64,000 nucleotides of DNA from Anaerolineae bacterium (GCA_025055175.1 JANWYT010000006.1:62001-126000), one strand, 5' to 3'. Shown: positions 36,023 to 45,473, counted from the first letter of the stretch. Numbers and translations are program-made. The notes: generated by a model from the letters alone, not told the origin.

Positions 36023-37281
36023 GGAGTTTCTATCTTGTTGAGCAGCGCTTGGCGGATGATGGCCAGATCAGGCGGGACGCGCAGGCCGCCGCTTACAGCT
36101 TGCTGAGCGCGCTTGATGTCTTTCAAGCCATTGCCAGTGAGCATAAGCAGAACACGCTCTTCTGAATGAATATACCCCGATTCTACTGCAATCTGCGCAC
36201 CCGCAAAAGCGGCGGCTGAGGCCGGCTCGGCGAAGACGCCGCTCAGACGCGCCAATTGGGGGATTGCAGCGAGGATTTGCTCATCGCTGACGGCGACATA
36301 TGCACCATTAGTCTGGCGCACAGCGCGCAGCGCCTTCACGCGGTCGCGCGGCAAGCCCGCCGAAATGCTGTCGGCGATGGTCTCCGCAGGAGCGGGTTGC
36401 ATGTCCTGACCGGCTATGCCAAGACGCCAAGCTTGCACTAACGCTGAGCTGCCCTCAGCCTGCACACCAATGATACGCGGCATACGATCTGTCCAGCCTA
36501 GTTGGTACAAATCCCAAAAACCTTTGTACAACCCGCTGATGATACTGCCATCCCCCACGCTGACGACGACGACATCCGGCACTCGCCAACCAAGCTGTTC
36601 GGCAATCTCCAGGCTGGCGCTCTTCTTGCCCTCGGTCGTGAAGGGATTCACGCCGGTGTTGCGGCAATACCAGTTGGCTTCCAGGCTTATCTGCATACAC
36701 AGATCGAAAGCCACGTCGTAGCTGTCTTCGATGAGGATCACCTGCGCGCCGTAGACCAGCAGTTGGGCAATCTTGGCTTCTGGCGCAGTAGCAGGCACGA
36801 AGATGATGGTCTGCATGTGTGGCACAGACGCCATGACCCCAGCAAGCGCGGCGGCAGCGTTGCCCGTGCTGGCGGCGCTCACAGTGCGTATACCAAGCTC
36901 CATCGCGCGCGTCACCACGACGACGCTGGCGCGGTCTTTGTAAGAGGCGGTTGGGTTACGTCCATCGTCTTTGAGCCAGACCTGGCGTAGGCCCAGGCTC
37001 TCGGCCACGCGCGGCGCATTATAGAGTGGCGTCCAGCCTACCGACAGAGATGGCACAGGCGACTCGTCCGCGATGGGTAGAAGCGCTTTGTAACGCCAGA
37101 CGTTCATGAGTGAGCTGTGGCCGATGGCATCACGGTCTACGCTGGCGCGCAGGGCAGCGTAGTCGTAGAGGATATCCAACGTACCCGCTTCGCCGCAATC
37201 AGGGCAGGTGTAGGTAACTTCGCTCAGGCCGTACTGCCTGCCGCAGATAACGCACTGAAGGAACATCGATTTACTCATCAA
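36019..37281 (-). CDS. thrC: Threonine synthase-like PLP enzyme
   Basis: 420 residues. An N-terminal zinc ribbon (CVICG ... CPDCG) precedes a fold-type II PLP domain with the lysine in PTASYKDRASVVV and the substrate loop in AASTGNAAAALAG, plus LLMLTGNGLKD at the end. These are features of threonine synthase (O-phosphohomoserine to threonine). No other threonine genes are nearby; lying between carbamate kinase and the GT2 gene, it could also serve another beta- or gamma-elimination in this catabolic block. It overlaps arcC by 11 bases. Confidence 0.85.
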   Translation of the reverse strand: MMSKSMFLQCVICGRQYGLSEVTYTCPDCGEAGTLDILYDYAALRASVDRDAIGHSSLMNVWRYKALLPIADESPVPSLSVGWTPLYNAPRVAESLGLRQVWLKDDGRNPTASYKDRASVVVVTRAMELGIRTVSAASTGNAAAALAGVMASVPHMQTIIFVPATAPEAKIAQLLVYGAQVILIEDSYDVAFDLCMQISLEANWYCRNTGVNPFTTEGKKSASLEIAEQLGWRVPDVVVVSVGDGSIISGLYKGFWDLYQLGWTDRMPRIIGVQAEGSSALVQAWRLGIAGQDMQPAPAETIADSISAGLPRDRVKALRAVRQTNGAYVAVSDEQILAAIPQLARLSGVFAEPASAAAFAGAQIAVESGYIHSEERVLLMLTGNGLKDIKRAQQAVSGGLRVPPDLAIIRQALLNKIETP

Positions 37282-38242
37282 AGTCGCTCCGTCGTCCGGG
37301 GATGATGCGTGTGCCGCTCTCGCCGCGCATAGCGCGCGTCAGGTTTTCAGGATTGGTGATGATGGCCTGTGGGCCACCGTGCTGCACAAACTCCACCGCC
37401 GCTTCGATCTTGGGCAGCATACTGCCCACCCCGAAGTGGCCTTCGCTGATGTAGCTGCGCGCTTCTTGCAAGGTCATCTCGTCCAAATCGCGCTGTTGTG
37501 GCTTGTTGAAGTACAAGCAGACCTTCTCAACGCCAGTGGAGATCATGAGCAGATCAGCGCGCAGAGTTTGTGCTAGCAGGCTGGCTGTGCGGTCTTTGTC
37601 GACGACAGCAAACACGCCGCGCAGGCTGCCATACTCGTTGCGCACCACGGGTATGCCTCCTCCGCCCGCTGCGATGACGACGTAGCCACTGAGCATGAGA
37701 GCTTGGATGGCGTTGATTTCGTGGATAGCACGCGGGACGGGTGAAGCGACGACGCGCCGCCAACCGCGACCGCTGTCTTCCATCACCTGCCAGCCCTCGG
37801 CTTCGAATTTGCGCGCCTCTTCTTCTGTCATGAAGCCACCGACGGGCTTGGTGGGAGTCTGGAAAGCAGGATCGTCGGCGTCGACGCGCACTTGAGTGAT
37901 GACGGTGACGCAAGTGCGATTGATCCCACGCCGACGCAAGGCGTTGTCCAGCGACTGGCTGAGCATGTAACCAATACTGCCCTGGGTGTCTGCTACGACC
38001 AGATCGAGCGGCACGTCATGAATGCCCCCATGCTTGACAGCAATTTCACCGCGCCGCATGATATAGCCCACCTGTGGGCCGTTGCCATGCGTCACTACCA
38101 CGTGCCAATTGTCAGCGATCATGTCGGCGATGTGGTTGCAGGTCTTGCGCACCGCCTCCCATTGGCGCGCAATGCCGGGGTCTTTGGGATTCTCTATTAA
38201 CGAGTTGCCGCCGATAGCGATGACCGCCAATTTTTCTATCAT
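37271..38242 (-). CDS. arcC: Carbamate kinase
   Basis: 323 residues. The amino-acid-kinase signatures AVIAIGGNSLI, VVTHGNGPQVGYIMRRGE, AAGGGGIPVV and FGVGSMLPKIEAAVEFV are those of ArcC/YqeA. It makes ATP from carbamoyl phosphate and ADP during catabolism. With YgeW two genes upstream, carbamoyl phosphate released from a purine-derived ureido compound would give substrate-level phosphorylation. Gap to mug is 6 bases. Confidence 0.96.
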   Translation of the reverse strand: MIEKLAVIAIGGNSLIENPKDPGIARQWEAVRKTCNHIADMIADNWHVVVTHGNGPQVGYIMRRGEIAVKHGGIHDVPLDLVVADTQGSIGYMLSQSLDNALRRRGINRTCVTVITQVRVDADDPAFQTPTKPVGGFMTEEEARKFEAEGWQVMEDSGRGWRRVVASPVPRAIHEINAIQALMLSGYVVIAAGGGGIPVVRNEYGSLRGVFAVVDKDRTASLLAQTLRADLLMISTGVEKVCLYFNKPQQRDLDEMTLQEARSYISEGHFGVGSMLPKIEAAVEFVQHGGPQAIITNPENLTRAMRGESGTRIIPGRRSDFDE

Positions 38243-38248
38243 AGTCTT

Positions 38249-38821
38249 CTATGCCTGCGCCTGGCTCAGGCGCGCCAACAAGTGCCAATGGCTAATGTCC
38301 CAATACACCTGAGCCTGGGCTGAAGGCGAAGGCAGGACGAACAGGCGCGTTGCGCCGCGCGCTGTGTCCTGTGGGCCATAGGCGATTTGCCCCGTCGTCA
38401 AGCCTAGCGCGACAGCTGCGGCCTTTTTGCTTGTGAAAGCCAACCAGCGCGGCTGGTAGCGGTCAATCTTGGCCCACAGAGCTTCAGCGTCAAAATCCCC
38501 AGGTTTTAGCGCCGAATCGACGCCTTTGGCATGTTTGGCTAGGTCAGTTAGGCCCAGGCCATACTCTGGTAAACGAGGAAAATCGCGCGGCAAGAGCGGG
38601 ACAGGCAGCAGTCCGACAGCATATAGCGCAGGCCAGAAGCGGTTACTGGGGTTGGCGTAATAAGCTCCCAGGCGCGCCGAAACATCACTCGGCGCAGTGC
38701 CACAGAAGACCACGCGCAGCCCGTGCGCCAGAACATCCGCCAGGATGACTTGCTTTGTCACAGCGTCCTGCTCCTCTCCGCTTGCCACAGCCACCACGAG
38801 GCTCAGCCTTCCAGCAGACAA
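38249..38821 (-). CDS. mug: Mismatch-specific (G:T/U) DNA glycosylase, Mug/TDG family
   Basis: 190 residues. The family motifs LRVVFCGTAPSDVSARLG, YYANPSNRFWPAL and a C-terminal LPSPSAQAQ are visible. The first motif reads GTAPS instead of the GINPG of E. coli Mug, as in the subgroup that includes plant-like Mug proteins. It removes deaminated or mispaired pyrimidines from DNA. The ATG follows the ygeW stop by 5 bases, an odd place for a repair gene. Confidence 0.88.
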   Translation of the reverse strand: MSAGRLSLVVAVASGEEQDAVTKQVILADVLAHGLRVVFCGTAPSDVSARLGAYYANPSNRFWPALYAVGLLPVPLLPRDFPRLPEYGLGLTDLAKHAKGVDSALKPGDFDAEALWAKIDRYQPRWLAFTSKKAAAVALGLTTGQIAYGPQDTARGATRLFVLPSPSAQAQVYWDISHWHLLARLSQAQA

Positions 38822-38826
38822 AAACC

Positions 38827-39810
38827 TTAGCGCAAAGTGAGCGCCATCGCCGCCTTCTGGACGTGCAGGCGGTTTTCAGCTTCCTGATAAACAATGCTCT
38901 GCGGCCCGTCGATGACTTCGTCGGTCACTTCAATGTTACGATCCGCTGGCAGACAATGCATGTATACCGCGCCTTCGTTGGCCAAAGCCATGCGGCGGCT
39001 GTCCGCGATCCAATCGGTGTACTGCCTGCCGATGACCGCCGACTCCTCCTTGTCTTCAGTGGTCATCCAGCAGCCCCAGCTCTTGGCGTAGATGATGTCT
39101 GCACCTTTGAAGCCTTCATCGAAGTCGTGAAGCACCTCAAAAGAGCCGCGCGAACGCTTGGCGTTCTCGCGAGCTTGCTCCACGATATCAGGCATGAGGC
39201 TGAATTCTTTAGGATGGGTCAGGCGCACGTTCATGCCGTAGCGCGTCATCAGCAGGATGAGGCTCTGCGGCACGCTGAGCGGCTTCTGGTAGCTGCTGGC
39301 GTAAGCGTAGGAGACGTTGATCGTCTTGCCGCGCACATCACGGCCAAAGTGTTCCATGATGGTCATCATGTCGGCCAAAATCTGGAAAGGATGGAAGATG
39401 TCGTCCTGCATATTCAGGACAGGCACGCGGCTGGCCTCGGCTACTTCGCGAATGTACTTGTTGCCAAATTTCCAATCGCACTGGCGGATGGCGATCCCAT
39501 CGGTGTAGCGTCCAATGATCTCGCCAATCTCTTTGGCAGTGTCGCCGTGCGAGATTTGCGTTGTCTCGCTGTCAATGAACATGGCGTGACCGCCGAGTTG
39601 AGCCATACCGGCTTCAAAGCTGGCGCGAGTGCGCGTGCTGGTGAAGAAGAACAGCAGACCAAGCACCTTGTCGCGTAGATAAGCGTGGGGTTCACCGACG
39701 GCGCGCTTGCGCTTCAAGTCAAAAGCGACATCCAATAGGGTGTCAATTTCATCCCGCGTCCATTCCAATTCGGGGGCAATCGTATCACGCCCACGCAGGT
39801 CAGTTTGCAT
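38827..39810 (-). CDS. ygeW: Knotted carbamoyltransferase YgeW family
   Basis: 327 residues. The carbamoyl-phosphate loop STRTR is at residues 58-62 (FFTSTRTRASFE), and the C-terminal HCLPADRN motif begins at 285. The stretch HMFID-type (GGHAMFIDSETTQISHGDTAKE), with QDDIFHPFQILADM, matches the YgeW branch rather than ornithine or aspartate transcarbamylase. In purine-degradation clusters it is thought to transfer the carbamoyl group of a ureido intermediate to phosphate. It is the first gene of the 22-gene block and has its own extended -10 promoter and an AGGA ribosome-binding site. Confidence 0.93.
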   Translation of the reverse strand: MQTDLRGRDTIAPELEWTRDEIDTLLDVAFDLKRKRAVGEPHAYLRDKVLGLLFFFTSTRTRASFEAGMAQLGGHAMFIDSETTQISHGDTAKEIGEIIGRYTDGIAIRQCDWKFGNKYIREVAEASRVPVLNMQDDIFHPFQILADMMTIMEHFGRDVRGKTINVSYAYASSYQKPLSVPQSLILLMTRYGMNVRLTHPKEFSLMPDIVEQARENAKRSRGSFEVLHDFDEGFKGADIIYAKSWGCWMTTEDKEESAVIGRQYTDWIADSRRMALANEGAVYMHCLPADRNIEVTDEVIDGPQSIVYQEAENRLHVQKAAMALTLR

Positions 39811-39848
39811 GAACTTCTTCCTTTAGCCAATGAGTAACTCGTGAAGCC

Positions 39849-39857
39849 ATTCTAGCA
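39849..39857 (-). promoter_or_regulatory. Extended -10 promoter of the ygeW-led block
   Basis: On the minus strand this reads TGCTAGAAT, an extended -10, about 40 bases before the ygeW ATG at 39810. An imperfectly spaced inverted repeat GCCCTG/CAGGGC (39861-39883) lies just upstream and could be an operator. Confidence 0.6.
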
Positions 39858-39860
39858 CAA

Positions 39861-39883
39861 GCCCTGCAAGAAACGAACAGGGC
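39861..39883. repeat. Inverted repeat upstream of the ygeW promoter
   Basis: GCCCTG (39861-39866) and CAGGGC (39878-39883) are perfect 6-base arms around an 11-base spacer, directly upstream of the -10 of the ygeW block. It may be a regulator site; chance is possible for so short an arm. Confidence 0.35.
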
Positions 39884-39927
39884 TGAGACGCGCAGGCTAG
39901 CGCGCAGAAAAATATCGCGCAATGGGC

Positions 39928-39933
39928 TATAAT
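39928..39933 (+). promoter_or_regulatory. Putative -10 element of the GH31 gene
   Basis: A perfect TATAAT 37 bases upstream of the ATG at 39971. No good -35 is seen at 16-18 bases. Confidence 0.45.
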
Positions 39934-39970
39934 TTGCTTGAATTATCTCCACGAAGGCTTCGTCTATCTC

Positions 39971-42340
39971 ATGCCCAAGCGCAAAAAGTCCCCTCAAGAT
40001 TGGTTTTCAGCGACATTCGGCCCGCTCATCGACCAGCAGAAAGCTACTTTTGCTCACTACGCTAAGGTCTATGCCGAGCCTCGCGCCACTCAAGGTAGTT
40101 GGCACACGCTCATGGGCGAACCTGAAGCCAGCTTGGAGGGCCAGCGACTGCGCCTCAACTACGCCAACGCGCGCCTGTATGTGGACTTCCTGACGCCGAG
40201 CATAGTGCGCGTCTGGCTGGTACGACCAGGAGAGGACGACGCGCCGCCCTTCTCCTACGCGCTGCTAGAGTCGCTGCCTCGCGAGTCGCTCCGCCTACAA
40301 TCTGAGGAACAGACCATCCTCGCCCCTCTTGGCTCGCAGCGCTCACTGGCATCCCACGCGCTGCACCATCAGGGCCAGATTTTGTTCCGCTACAGCGCCG
40401 ACGCAGCGACGTCCGTCATCGACTGTCTGTATCAACCGATAGACATCGCCTGGCACGACGGTGGTCGGCTGCGCCTAAAGTTCCTCAATCAGGGCATAAG
40501 CGGCGCCTACGGTACAGGTGAGCGCACCTTCGACACCAACCTCCTGGGGCGCCGACTAACCTTCTGGAACACTGACGCTGGCTCGTATGTGCGCGGCTTT
40601 GAACCGATCAATACTACCGTGCCGCTGCTCATCCTTCACAACTCTGAAGCCTATTGGGGCATTTTTCTCGACAACAGCCACCGCAGCGTCTTGGACATGC
40701 AGTCGCGCCAGACCACCACTGCCAACCATTTAGAATGGGAGATAGCAGGTGGCAGACTGAGCTTTGTGTGCATGAGCGGCCCAACGCTGCAATCCATCGT
40801 CGAACAGTTCACCGCGCTCACAGGTCGTATGCCTATGCCACCGTTGTGGGCTTTGGGTTACCATCAATCGCGTTACAGTTACGCCACTCAAGCAGAAGTC
40901 TTGGAAGTCGCGCGCGAGCTGCGTCAGCGAGCCATCCCTTGTGACGTGATCCACCTAGACATTCACTACATGGACGGCTACCGCGTCTTTACCTGGGACG
41001 CGCAAGCTTTTCCCGACCCGCGCGGTATGAGTGAGACGTTGCACGCAATGGGCTTCAAGCTGGTGACGATCCTCGACCCAGGCGTGAAGATCGATCCTGA
41101 GTATGCTGTTTACCAGAGTGGAGTCGCGCAAGACGTTTTCATGAAGTGGCCCGACGGTCAGCCAGTCGCTGGTGTGGTATGGCCTGGGATGACGCACCAT
41201 CCCGATTTCACCAAGCCTAGCGCACGCGCCTGGTGGACAGAGCAAGTACGCAGCTTCGTGCAGAATTACGGGATTGATGGCCTATGGAACGACATGAATG
41301 AGCCGCTCTACTTCAGCAATGGCGAAGCCATCAGCCCGCCTGACATTGTGCGGCACGACTGGGAAGGCCGAGGGACAACCCATGCAGAGGCTCACAATCT
41401 GTATGGCACGCTGATGGCGCGCGCTTCCCGCGAGGGCCTAGAAGCGGCTCAGCCTCAGCGCCGTCCCTTCAACATCACGCGCGCCGGCTGGGCCGGGGCG
41501 CAGCGCTACGCTTCTTCGTGGACAGGGGACAATCAGGCCACTTGGGACGATCTGCGCCTGAGCATTGCCATGAACATCCACATGGCCCTGAGCGGCCAGT
41601 CGTTCACTGGGCCTGATGTGGGCGGCTTCGCTGGAGATACCAACGGCGAGCTGTTGGCGCGCTGGACACAAGCTGCCTGCCTGCTGCCCTTCTTCCGCAA
41701 TCACAGCGCCGTAGACACCATCCGCCAAGAACCCTGGCGCTTCGGCCCAGAGGTTGAGCGCGTTTGCCGCGAAGCTATCGCCTTGCGTTATCGCCTCATG
41801 CCCTACTTGTACACTGCCTTCGCGCGTTGCCATTTCTACGGCACGCCCATCATCAAACCTGTGCTGCTGGACGAGGGCACCCTAGACGATTGCTTCATCT
41901 TGGGCGATGATATACTCGTCGCGCCAGTCCTGATGCCGCATACTCTGCGCCGCGTTGTCTTTTTGCCACAAGACGACGAGCGGGGTTGGGTAGATTTCTG
42001 GACAGGCCAGCTCTACCCTGGCGGACACGCCTTTGTTCAGTCCGCTCCACTAGACTGCCTGCCTCTCTTCGTCCGCAGCGGCGCGCTGATTCCTATGTGG
42101 CAGGAGGACTTACAAAACCTAAGCCAATGGCCACAATCAGGCACGCTCGTGTTGTATGGCCAAGCTTCCGACAGGATGAGCGTCGTTTACGAAGATGATG
42201 GGGAAGGCCCAGAGTATCGGCTGGGCAAGTACCTTTGGCGCAGCTTCCGCGTCAACGACCAGGGTAAGAGCTTGGAACTCGTGGAAACACGCCAGGGACA
42301 GGACAGAGCGCGTACACACTATCGACTCCAACGTCGCTAG
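39971..42340 (+). CDS. GH31 family alpha-glucosidase
   Basis: 789 residues from ATG 39971; a TTG at 39938 would lie at the probable transcription start. The GH31 nucleophile is Asp 441 in WNDMNEP and the acid/base is Asp 549 in GPDVGGFAGD. The N-terminal beta-sandwich (GTGERTFDTNLLGRRLTFWN) and C-terminal domains are complete. No signal peptide is present, so it acts in the cytoplasm, releasing glucose from alpha-glucosides or oligosaccharides. It is divergent from ygeW. Confidence 0.95.
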   Translation: MPKRKKSPQDWFSATFGPLIDQQKATFAHYAKVYAEPRATQGSWHTLMGEPEASLEGQRLRLNYANARLYVDFLTPSIVRVWLVRPGEDDAPPFSYALLESLPRESLRLQSEEQTILAPLGSQRSLASHALHHQGQILFRYSADAATSVIDCLYQPIDIAWHDGGRLRLKFLNQGISGAYGTGERTFDTNLLGRRLTFWNTDAGSYVRGFEPINTTVPLLILHNSEAYWGIFLDNSHRSVLDMQSRQTTTANHLEWEIAGGRLSFVCMSGPTLQSIVEQFTALTGRMPMPPLWALGYHQSRYSYATQAEVLEVARELRQRAIPCDVIHLDIHYMDGYRVFTWDAQAFPDPRGMSETLHAMGFKLVTILDPGVKIDPEYAVYQSGVAQDVFMKWPDGQPVAGVVWPGMTHHPDFTKPSARAWWTEQVRSFVQNYGIDGLWNDMNEPLYFSNGEAISPPDIVRHDWEGRGTTHAEAHNLYGTLMARASREGLEAAQPQRRPFNITRAGWAGAQRYASSWTGDNQATWDDLRLSIAMNIHMALSGQSFTGPDVGGFAGDTNGELLARWTQAACLLPFFRNHSAVDTIRQEPWRFGPEVERVCREAIALRYRLMPYLYTAFARCHFYGTPIIKPVLLDEGTLDDCFILGDDILVAPVLMPHTLRRVVFLPQDDERGWVDFWTGQLYPGGHAFVQSAPLDCLPLFVRSGALIPMWQEDLQNLSQWPQSGTLVLYGQASDRMSVVYEDDGEGPEYRLGKYLWRSFRVNDQGKSLELVETRQGQDRARTHYRLQRR

Positions 42341-42342
42341 GG

Positions 42343-42361
42343 CTGGACTTGGCCAGTCCAG
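42343..42361 (+). other. Hairpin after the GH31 gene
   Basis: CTGGACT and AGTCCAG are perfect 7-base arms around a TGGCC loop, starting 2 bases after the GH31 stop. There is no T-run behind it, so it may be a weak terminator or an mRNA 3'-end stabiliser. Confidence 0.4.
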
Positions 42362-42423
42362 CGGACTGTTGCGAGTAGCTGAACCTGCATCGTCTACAGA
42401 AAGCGATCCCATCGACTGGCGCC

Positions 42424-45400
42424 ATGTTCATCCTTCATGGTTCATTCAACCCTGACCACCACCATTTCCTAATTTGGGCCGAGACGGATAACCCCCAAAT
42501 GTCCAAGCGCAGCAAGAAGCGCAAGATCGGGCCATCCCCCCAAGAACGTCCCAAGCACCCACACCACCCTTTCGGAGCTTCGCAAGCGCAGCTGATGGCA
42601 TGGCGCGAGTCGTGCATTCCGCACCTGAAGGCTTCGCCTTCGGGCGCCATCGTCTTCTTGCCAGGCAGCGCCGACATGCCCCACCCCTCCATCGATTGGC
42701 AAGAGACGGGTCTTCAGCACCATCCCTTGTCTGAAGCGCCTGAACTCTACCATTGGCACGTCTTCGGCCTAGCCCTGCCTCTCAGTGCAGCCGTCGAATT
42801 CCTGCTTACTCCCAACAAATCTCTGGGGCGCGACCTACTCTTCTGGCGCATGGCCATTCTAGAGAGCCTAGCCTTCATCGCAGGCCAGCAAATCTTGCCT
42901 GGCCTGGTGCGCGACGGGATGTTCCTGCGAGCAGATTGGCTGATCGCCTCTGAAGCTGCCGAACGGATGGAAGCATTAGCTCAGCAAATGCCGCCCTTCT
43001 GCCGTGCTTACGCCACCAGTGAGGAGCTTCTGCCCAGCGCCAACCATATAATGAACGAGTTCACCCATGCGATGGCTCGCATGATTGTGCGCAGCGCTGC
43101 TTCTCAACTGCGGCTGCCAGGTGGTCGTTCGCACGGGCAAATCTGGCTCTACGCCCTGACGACGTCCGACACCCGTCTCAAGCTCCCTCCCAACCAGGTC
43201 GAAGATTTCTATACCACCTGGCAAACCTGGAGTCAGCAGAACGACGCTGCTGGCAACCGTCACTTTCGCATCGCCTTGCGCCTGAACCCTCCAGAAGGCG
43301 ACGACCAAGAATGGACGCTGGAGTACCTGCTGCAATCAGTGGAAAATCCCGCGCTGATGATCACGGCGGCCCAAGTTTGGCGCGGCCAGAACGACATTCT
43401 GCGCCAGCGCTTCGACCAAGCTCAGGAACGACTGCTACGCGGCTTAGCGTTTGCAGGACGCCTCTTCCCACCCATCCTGGAGAGCCTGCGCGACAAGACG
43501 CCGCAGCAAGCTGTTTTCGACACCGCTCAGGCAGCGGCTTTCCTGCAAGAAGCTGTCCCTTACCTCCAGGCTATCGGTTATCGTGTACTGCTGCCTGAGT
43601 CCTGGTCGAGCAAGAAGACGCGCTTGTGCGCAACAGCGCGTATCAAGCCACGGAATGGCAAGGGTCTTCTCAATCTGTCCAGCATCGTAGATTTCGAATA
43701 CGAAATTTCGCTGGGCGGCGAGATCATTGAACAGGAAGAATTCATGCGTCTGGCGGCGCTCAAGCAGCCGCTGGTGCGCGTGCGTGGGCAGTGGGTGCTG
43801 TTGGACGCTGAGCAGGCGGCTGCTGCGCTGAACATCATCCTGCACGGCAGAGGACAAATGTCCTTCGTCGATGCTCTGCGCTTGGGCCTAGACGGAGGTG
43901 AAGCGCACGGCCTGTCTGTCGAGAAGGTTGAAGCCGAGGGTTGGCTGAGCAACTTGTTCGTCAGCTTGCGAAACCCTGAAGTGATCGTGCTGCCCAGGCC
44001 GCCACAGGGCTTGCGTGCCGATATGCGCCCCTACCAGGTGCGCGGCTTCGCTTGGTTGCTATTCTTGCGGCGCTTCGGCCTGGGAGCTTGCTTAGCAGAT
44101 GATATGGGTCTGGGAAAGACCTTGCAGGCCATTGCCTACCTTCAGCAGCTCAAGAACGACAATGCCAAGATTGCGCCGGCGCTGGTGGTCTGTCCAACCT
44201 CGGTCGTGGGTAATTGGCTGCGAGAGCTTCAACGCTTTGCCCCTGGGCTGCGAGCAGTTATTCATCAGGGAGCAGGGCGCAGCAGCGGCGAAGATTTTGC
44301 CAGACTGGCTCAGAGCGCCGATGTGGTGCTGACCAGCTACCCATTGCTAGCCCGCGATCAGGACAGCATTGTGCCAATTCAGTGGTCGGCTGTAATTTTG
44401 GATGAAGCCCAGAACATCAAGAACAGCAGCACCAAACAAGCTCAGGCCGCCCATGAGTTGAAGGCCGAACATCGTATCGCCATGACTGGCACGCCGATTG
44501 AGAATCGCCTGAGCGAGTTGTGGTCGATCTTCCACTTCATCAACCCCAATTACCTGGGCAGCGAACGCAGCTTCCGCCAGAATTTCGCCTCACCCATCGA
44601 GCGCGCCGACGATGTTCATGCCGCTCAGCGTCTCAAGCGTCTGACCGCACCCTTCATCCTGCGCCGCCTCAAGACCGACCCGACCATCATCAGTGATCTG
44701 CCCGAAAAGCTGGAAATGATCGTCCACGTCAACCTGACGCAAGAGCAGGCGACACTGTACGAAGCTGTCGTTCGGCAGTCGCTGGAACTCATCAAGGAAG
44801 CTGAGGAAAAAGGCAACGCCATGAGTCGACGCGGCCTAGTGTTGTCTTTGCTCACCCAGCTCAAGCAGGTATGCAACCATCCCGCCCACTTCATGAAGGA
44901 CGGCAGCCCATTAGCAGGACGCAGCGGCAAGCTAGAACGCCTGACAGAAATGCTGGAAGAGGTCTTTGCAGAAGGCGACAAAGCCCTCGTCTTCACACAG
45001 TTTGCAGAGATGGGCGAACTGTTGTGCCAGCACCTAGAAGCCAGCCTGGGCGAAAAGCCGCTTTGGTTGCATGGTGGCACGAAGGTCGAAGAGCGCGAAG
45101 ACCTCATTCGTCGTTTCCAAGCGCCATATGGTCCACGTCTGTTCATCCTATCGCTCAAAGTTGGTGGCGTGGGCCTCAATCTCACTCAGGCCAACCACGT
45201 CTTCCACTTCGACCGCTGGTGGAATCCTGCTGTCGAAAATCAGGCAACCGACCGTGCTTATCGTATCGGCCAAATGCGCCGTGTACAGGTACACAAATTC
45301 GTAGCCATCGGCACGCTAGAGGAGCGCATTGACGCCATGATTGAGAGCAAGAAGGCCCTGGCTGAGCGTATCGTCAGCGTCGACGAAAGTTGGTTGACGG

Positions 45401-45450
45401 AACTCAGCACTGACGATCTGCACGAATTGGTGGCCCTGCGCCCCTCTTGA
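42424..45450 (+). CDS. SNF2-family helicase-like ATPase
   Basis: 1008 residues. The N-terminus FILHGSFNPDHHHFLIWAE resembles the start of bacterial SNF2 proteins with an SNF2-associated N-terminal domain, which supports the ATG at 42424 over the in-frame ATG at 42499. The ATPase motifs begin near residue 560: DDMGLGKTLQAIAYL (Walker A), LDEAQNIKN (DEAQ box) and MTGTPIENRLSELW, followed by the second RecA-like half (KALVFTQFAEMGEL; LSLKVGGVGLNLTQANHV; QATDRAYRIGQ). It should translocate on DNA and remodel protein-DNA complexes. The SWIM-domain gene follows after 23 bases. Confidence 0.95.
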   Translation: MFILHGSFNPDHHHFLIWAETDNPQMSKRSKKRKIGPSPQERPKHPHHPFGASQAQLMAWRESCIPHLKASPSGAIVFLPGSADMPHPSIDWQETGLQHHPLSEAPELYHWHVFGLALPLSAAVEFLLTPNKSLGRDLLFWRMAILESLAFIAGQQILPGLVRDGMFLRADWLIASEAAERMEALAQQMPPFCRAYATSEELLPSANHIMNEFTHAMARMIVRSAASQLRLPGGRSHGQIWLYALTTSDTRLKLPPNQVEDFYTTWQTWSQQNDAAGNRHFRIALRLNPPEGDDQEWTLEYLLQSVENPALMITAAQVWRGQNDILRQRFDQAQERLLRGLAFAGRLFPPILESLRDKTPQQAVFDTAQAAAFLQEAVPYLQAIGYRVLLPESWSSKKTRLCATARIKPRNGKGLLNLSSIVDFEYEISLGGEIIEQEEFMRLAALKQPLVRVRGQWVLLDAEQAAAALNIILHGRGQMSFVDALRLGLDGGEAHGLSVEKVEAEGWLSNLFVSLRNPEVIVLPRPPQGLRADMRPYQVRGFAWLLFLRRFGLGACLADDMGLGKTLQAIAYLQQLKNDNAKIAPALVVCPTSVVGNWLRELQRFAPGLRAVIHQGAGRSSGEDFARLAQSADVVLTSYPLLARDQDSIVPIQWSAVILDEAQNIKNSSTKQAQAAHELKAEHRIAMTGTPIENRLSELWSIFHFINPNYLGSERSFRQNFASPIERADDVHAAQRLKRLTAPFILRRLKTDPTIISDLPEKLEMIVHVNLTQEQATLYEAVVRQSLELIKEAEEKGNAMSRRGLVLSLLTQLKQVCNHPAHFMKDGSPLAGRSGKLERLTEMLEEVFAEGDKALVFTQFAEMGELLCQHLEASLGEKPLWLHGGTKVEEREDLIRRFQAPYGPRLFILSLKVGGVGLNLTQANHVFHFDRWWNPAVENQATDRAYRIGQMRRVQVHKFVAIGTLEERIDAMIESKKALAERIVSVDESWLTELSTDDLHELVALRPS

Positions 45451-45473
45451 ACGCTCTGAAGGAGACCTGAAGC

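Noticed and set aside
37271-39810. Arginine deiminase pathway (arcC with an ornithine carbamoyltransferase)
   Set aside because: The carbamoyltransferase matches the YgeW branch rather than ArgF/ArcB, and no arginine deiminase is nearby.
39938-39970. TTG start for the GH31 gene
   Set aside because: It lies only about 5 bases after the -10 TATAAT, so it would be at the transcription start; ATG 39971 is more plausible.
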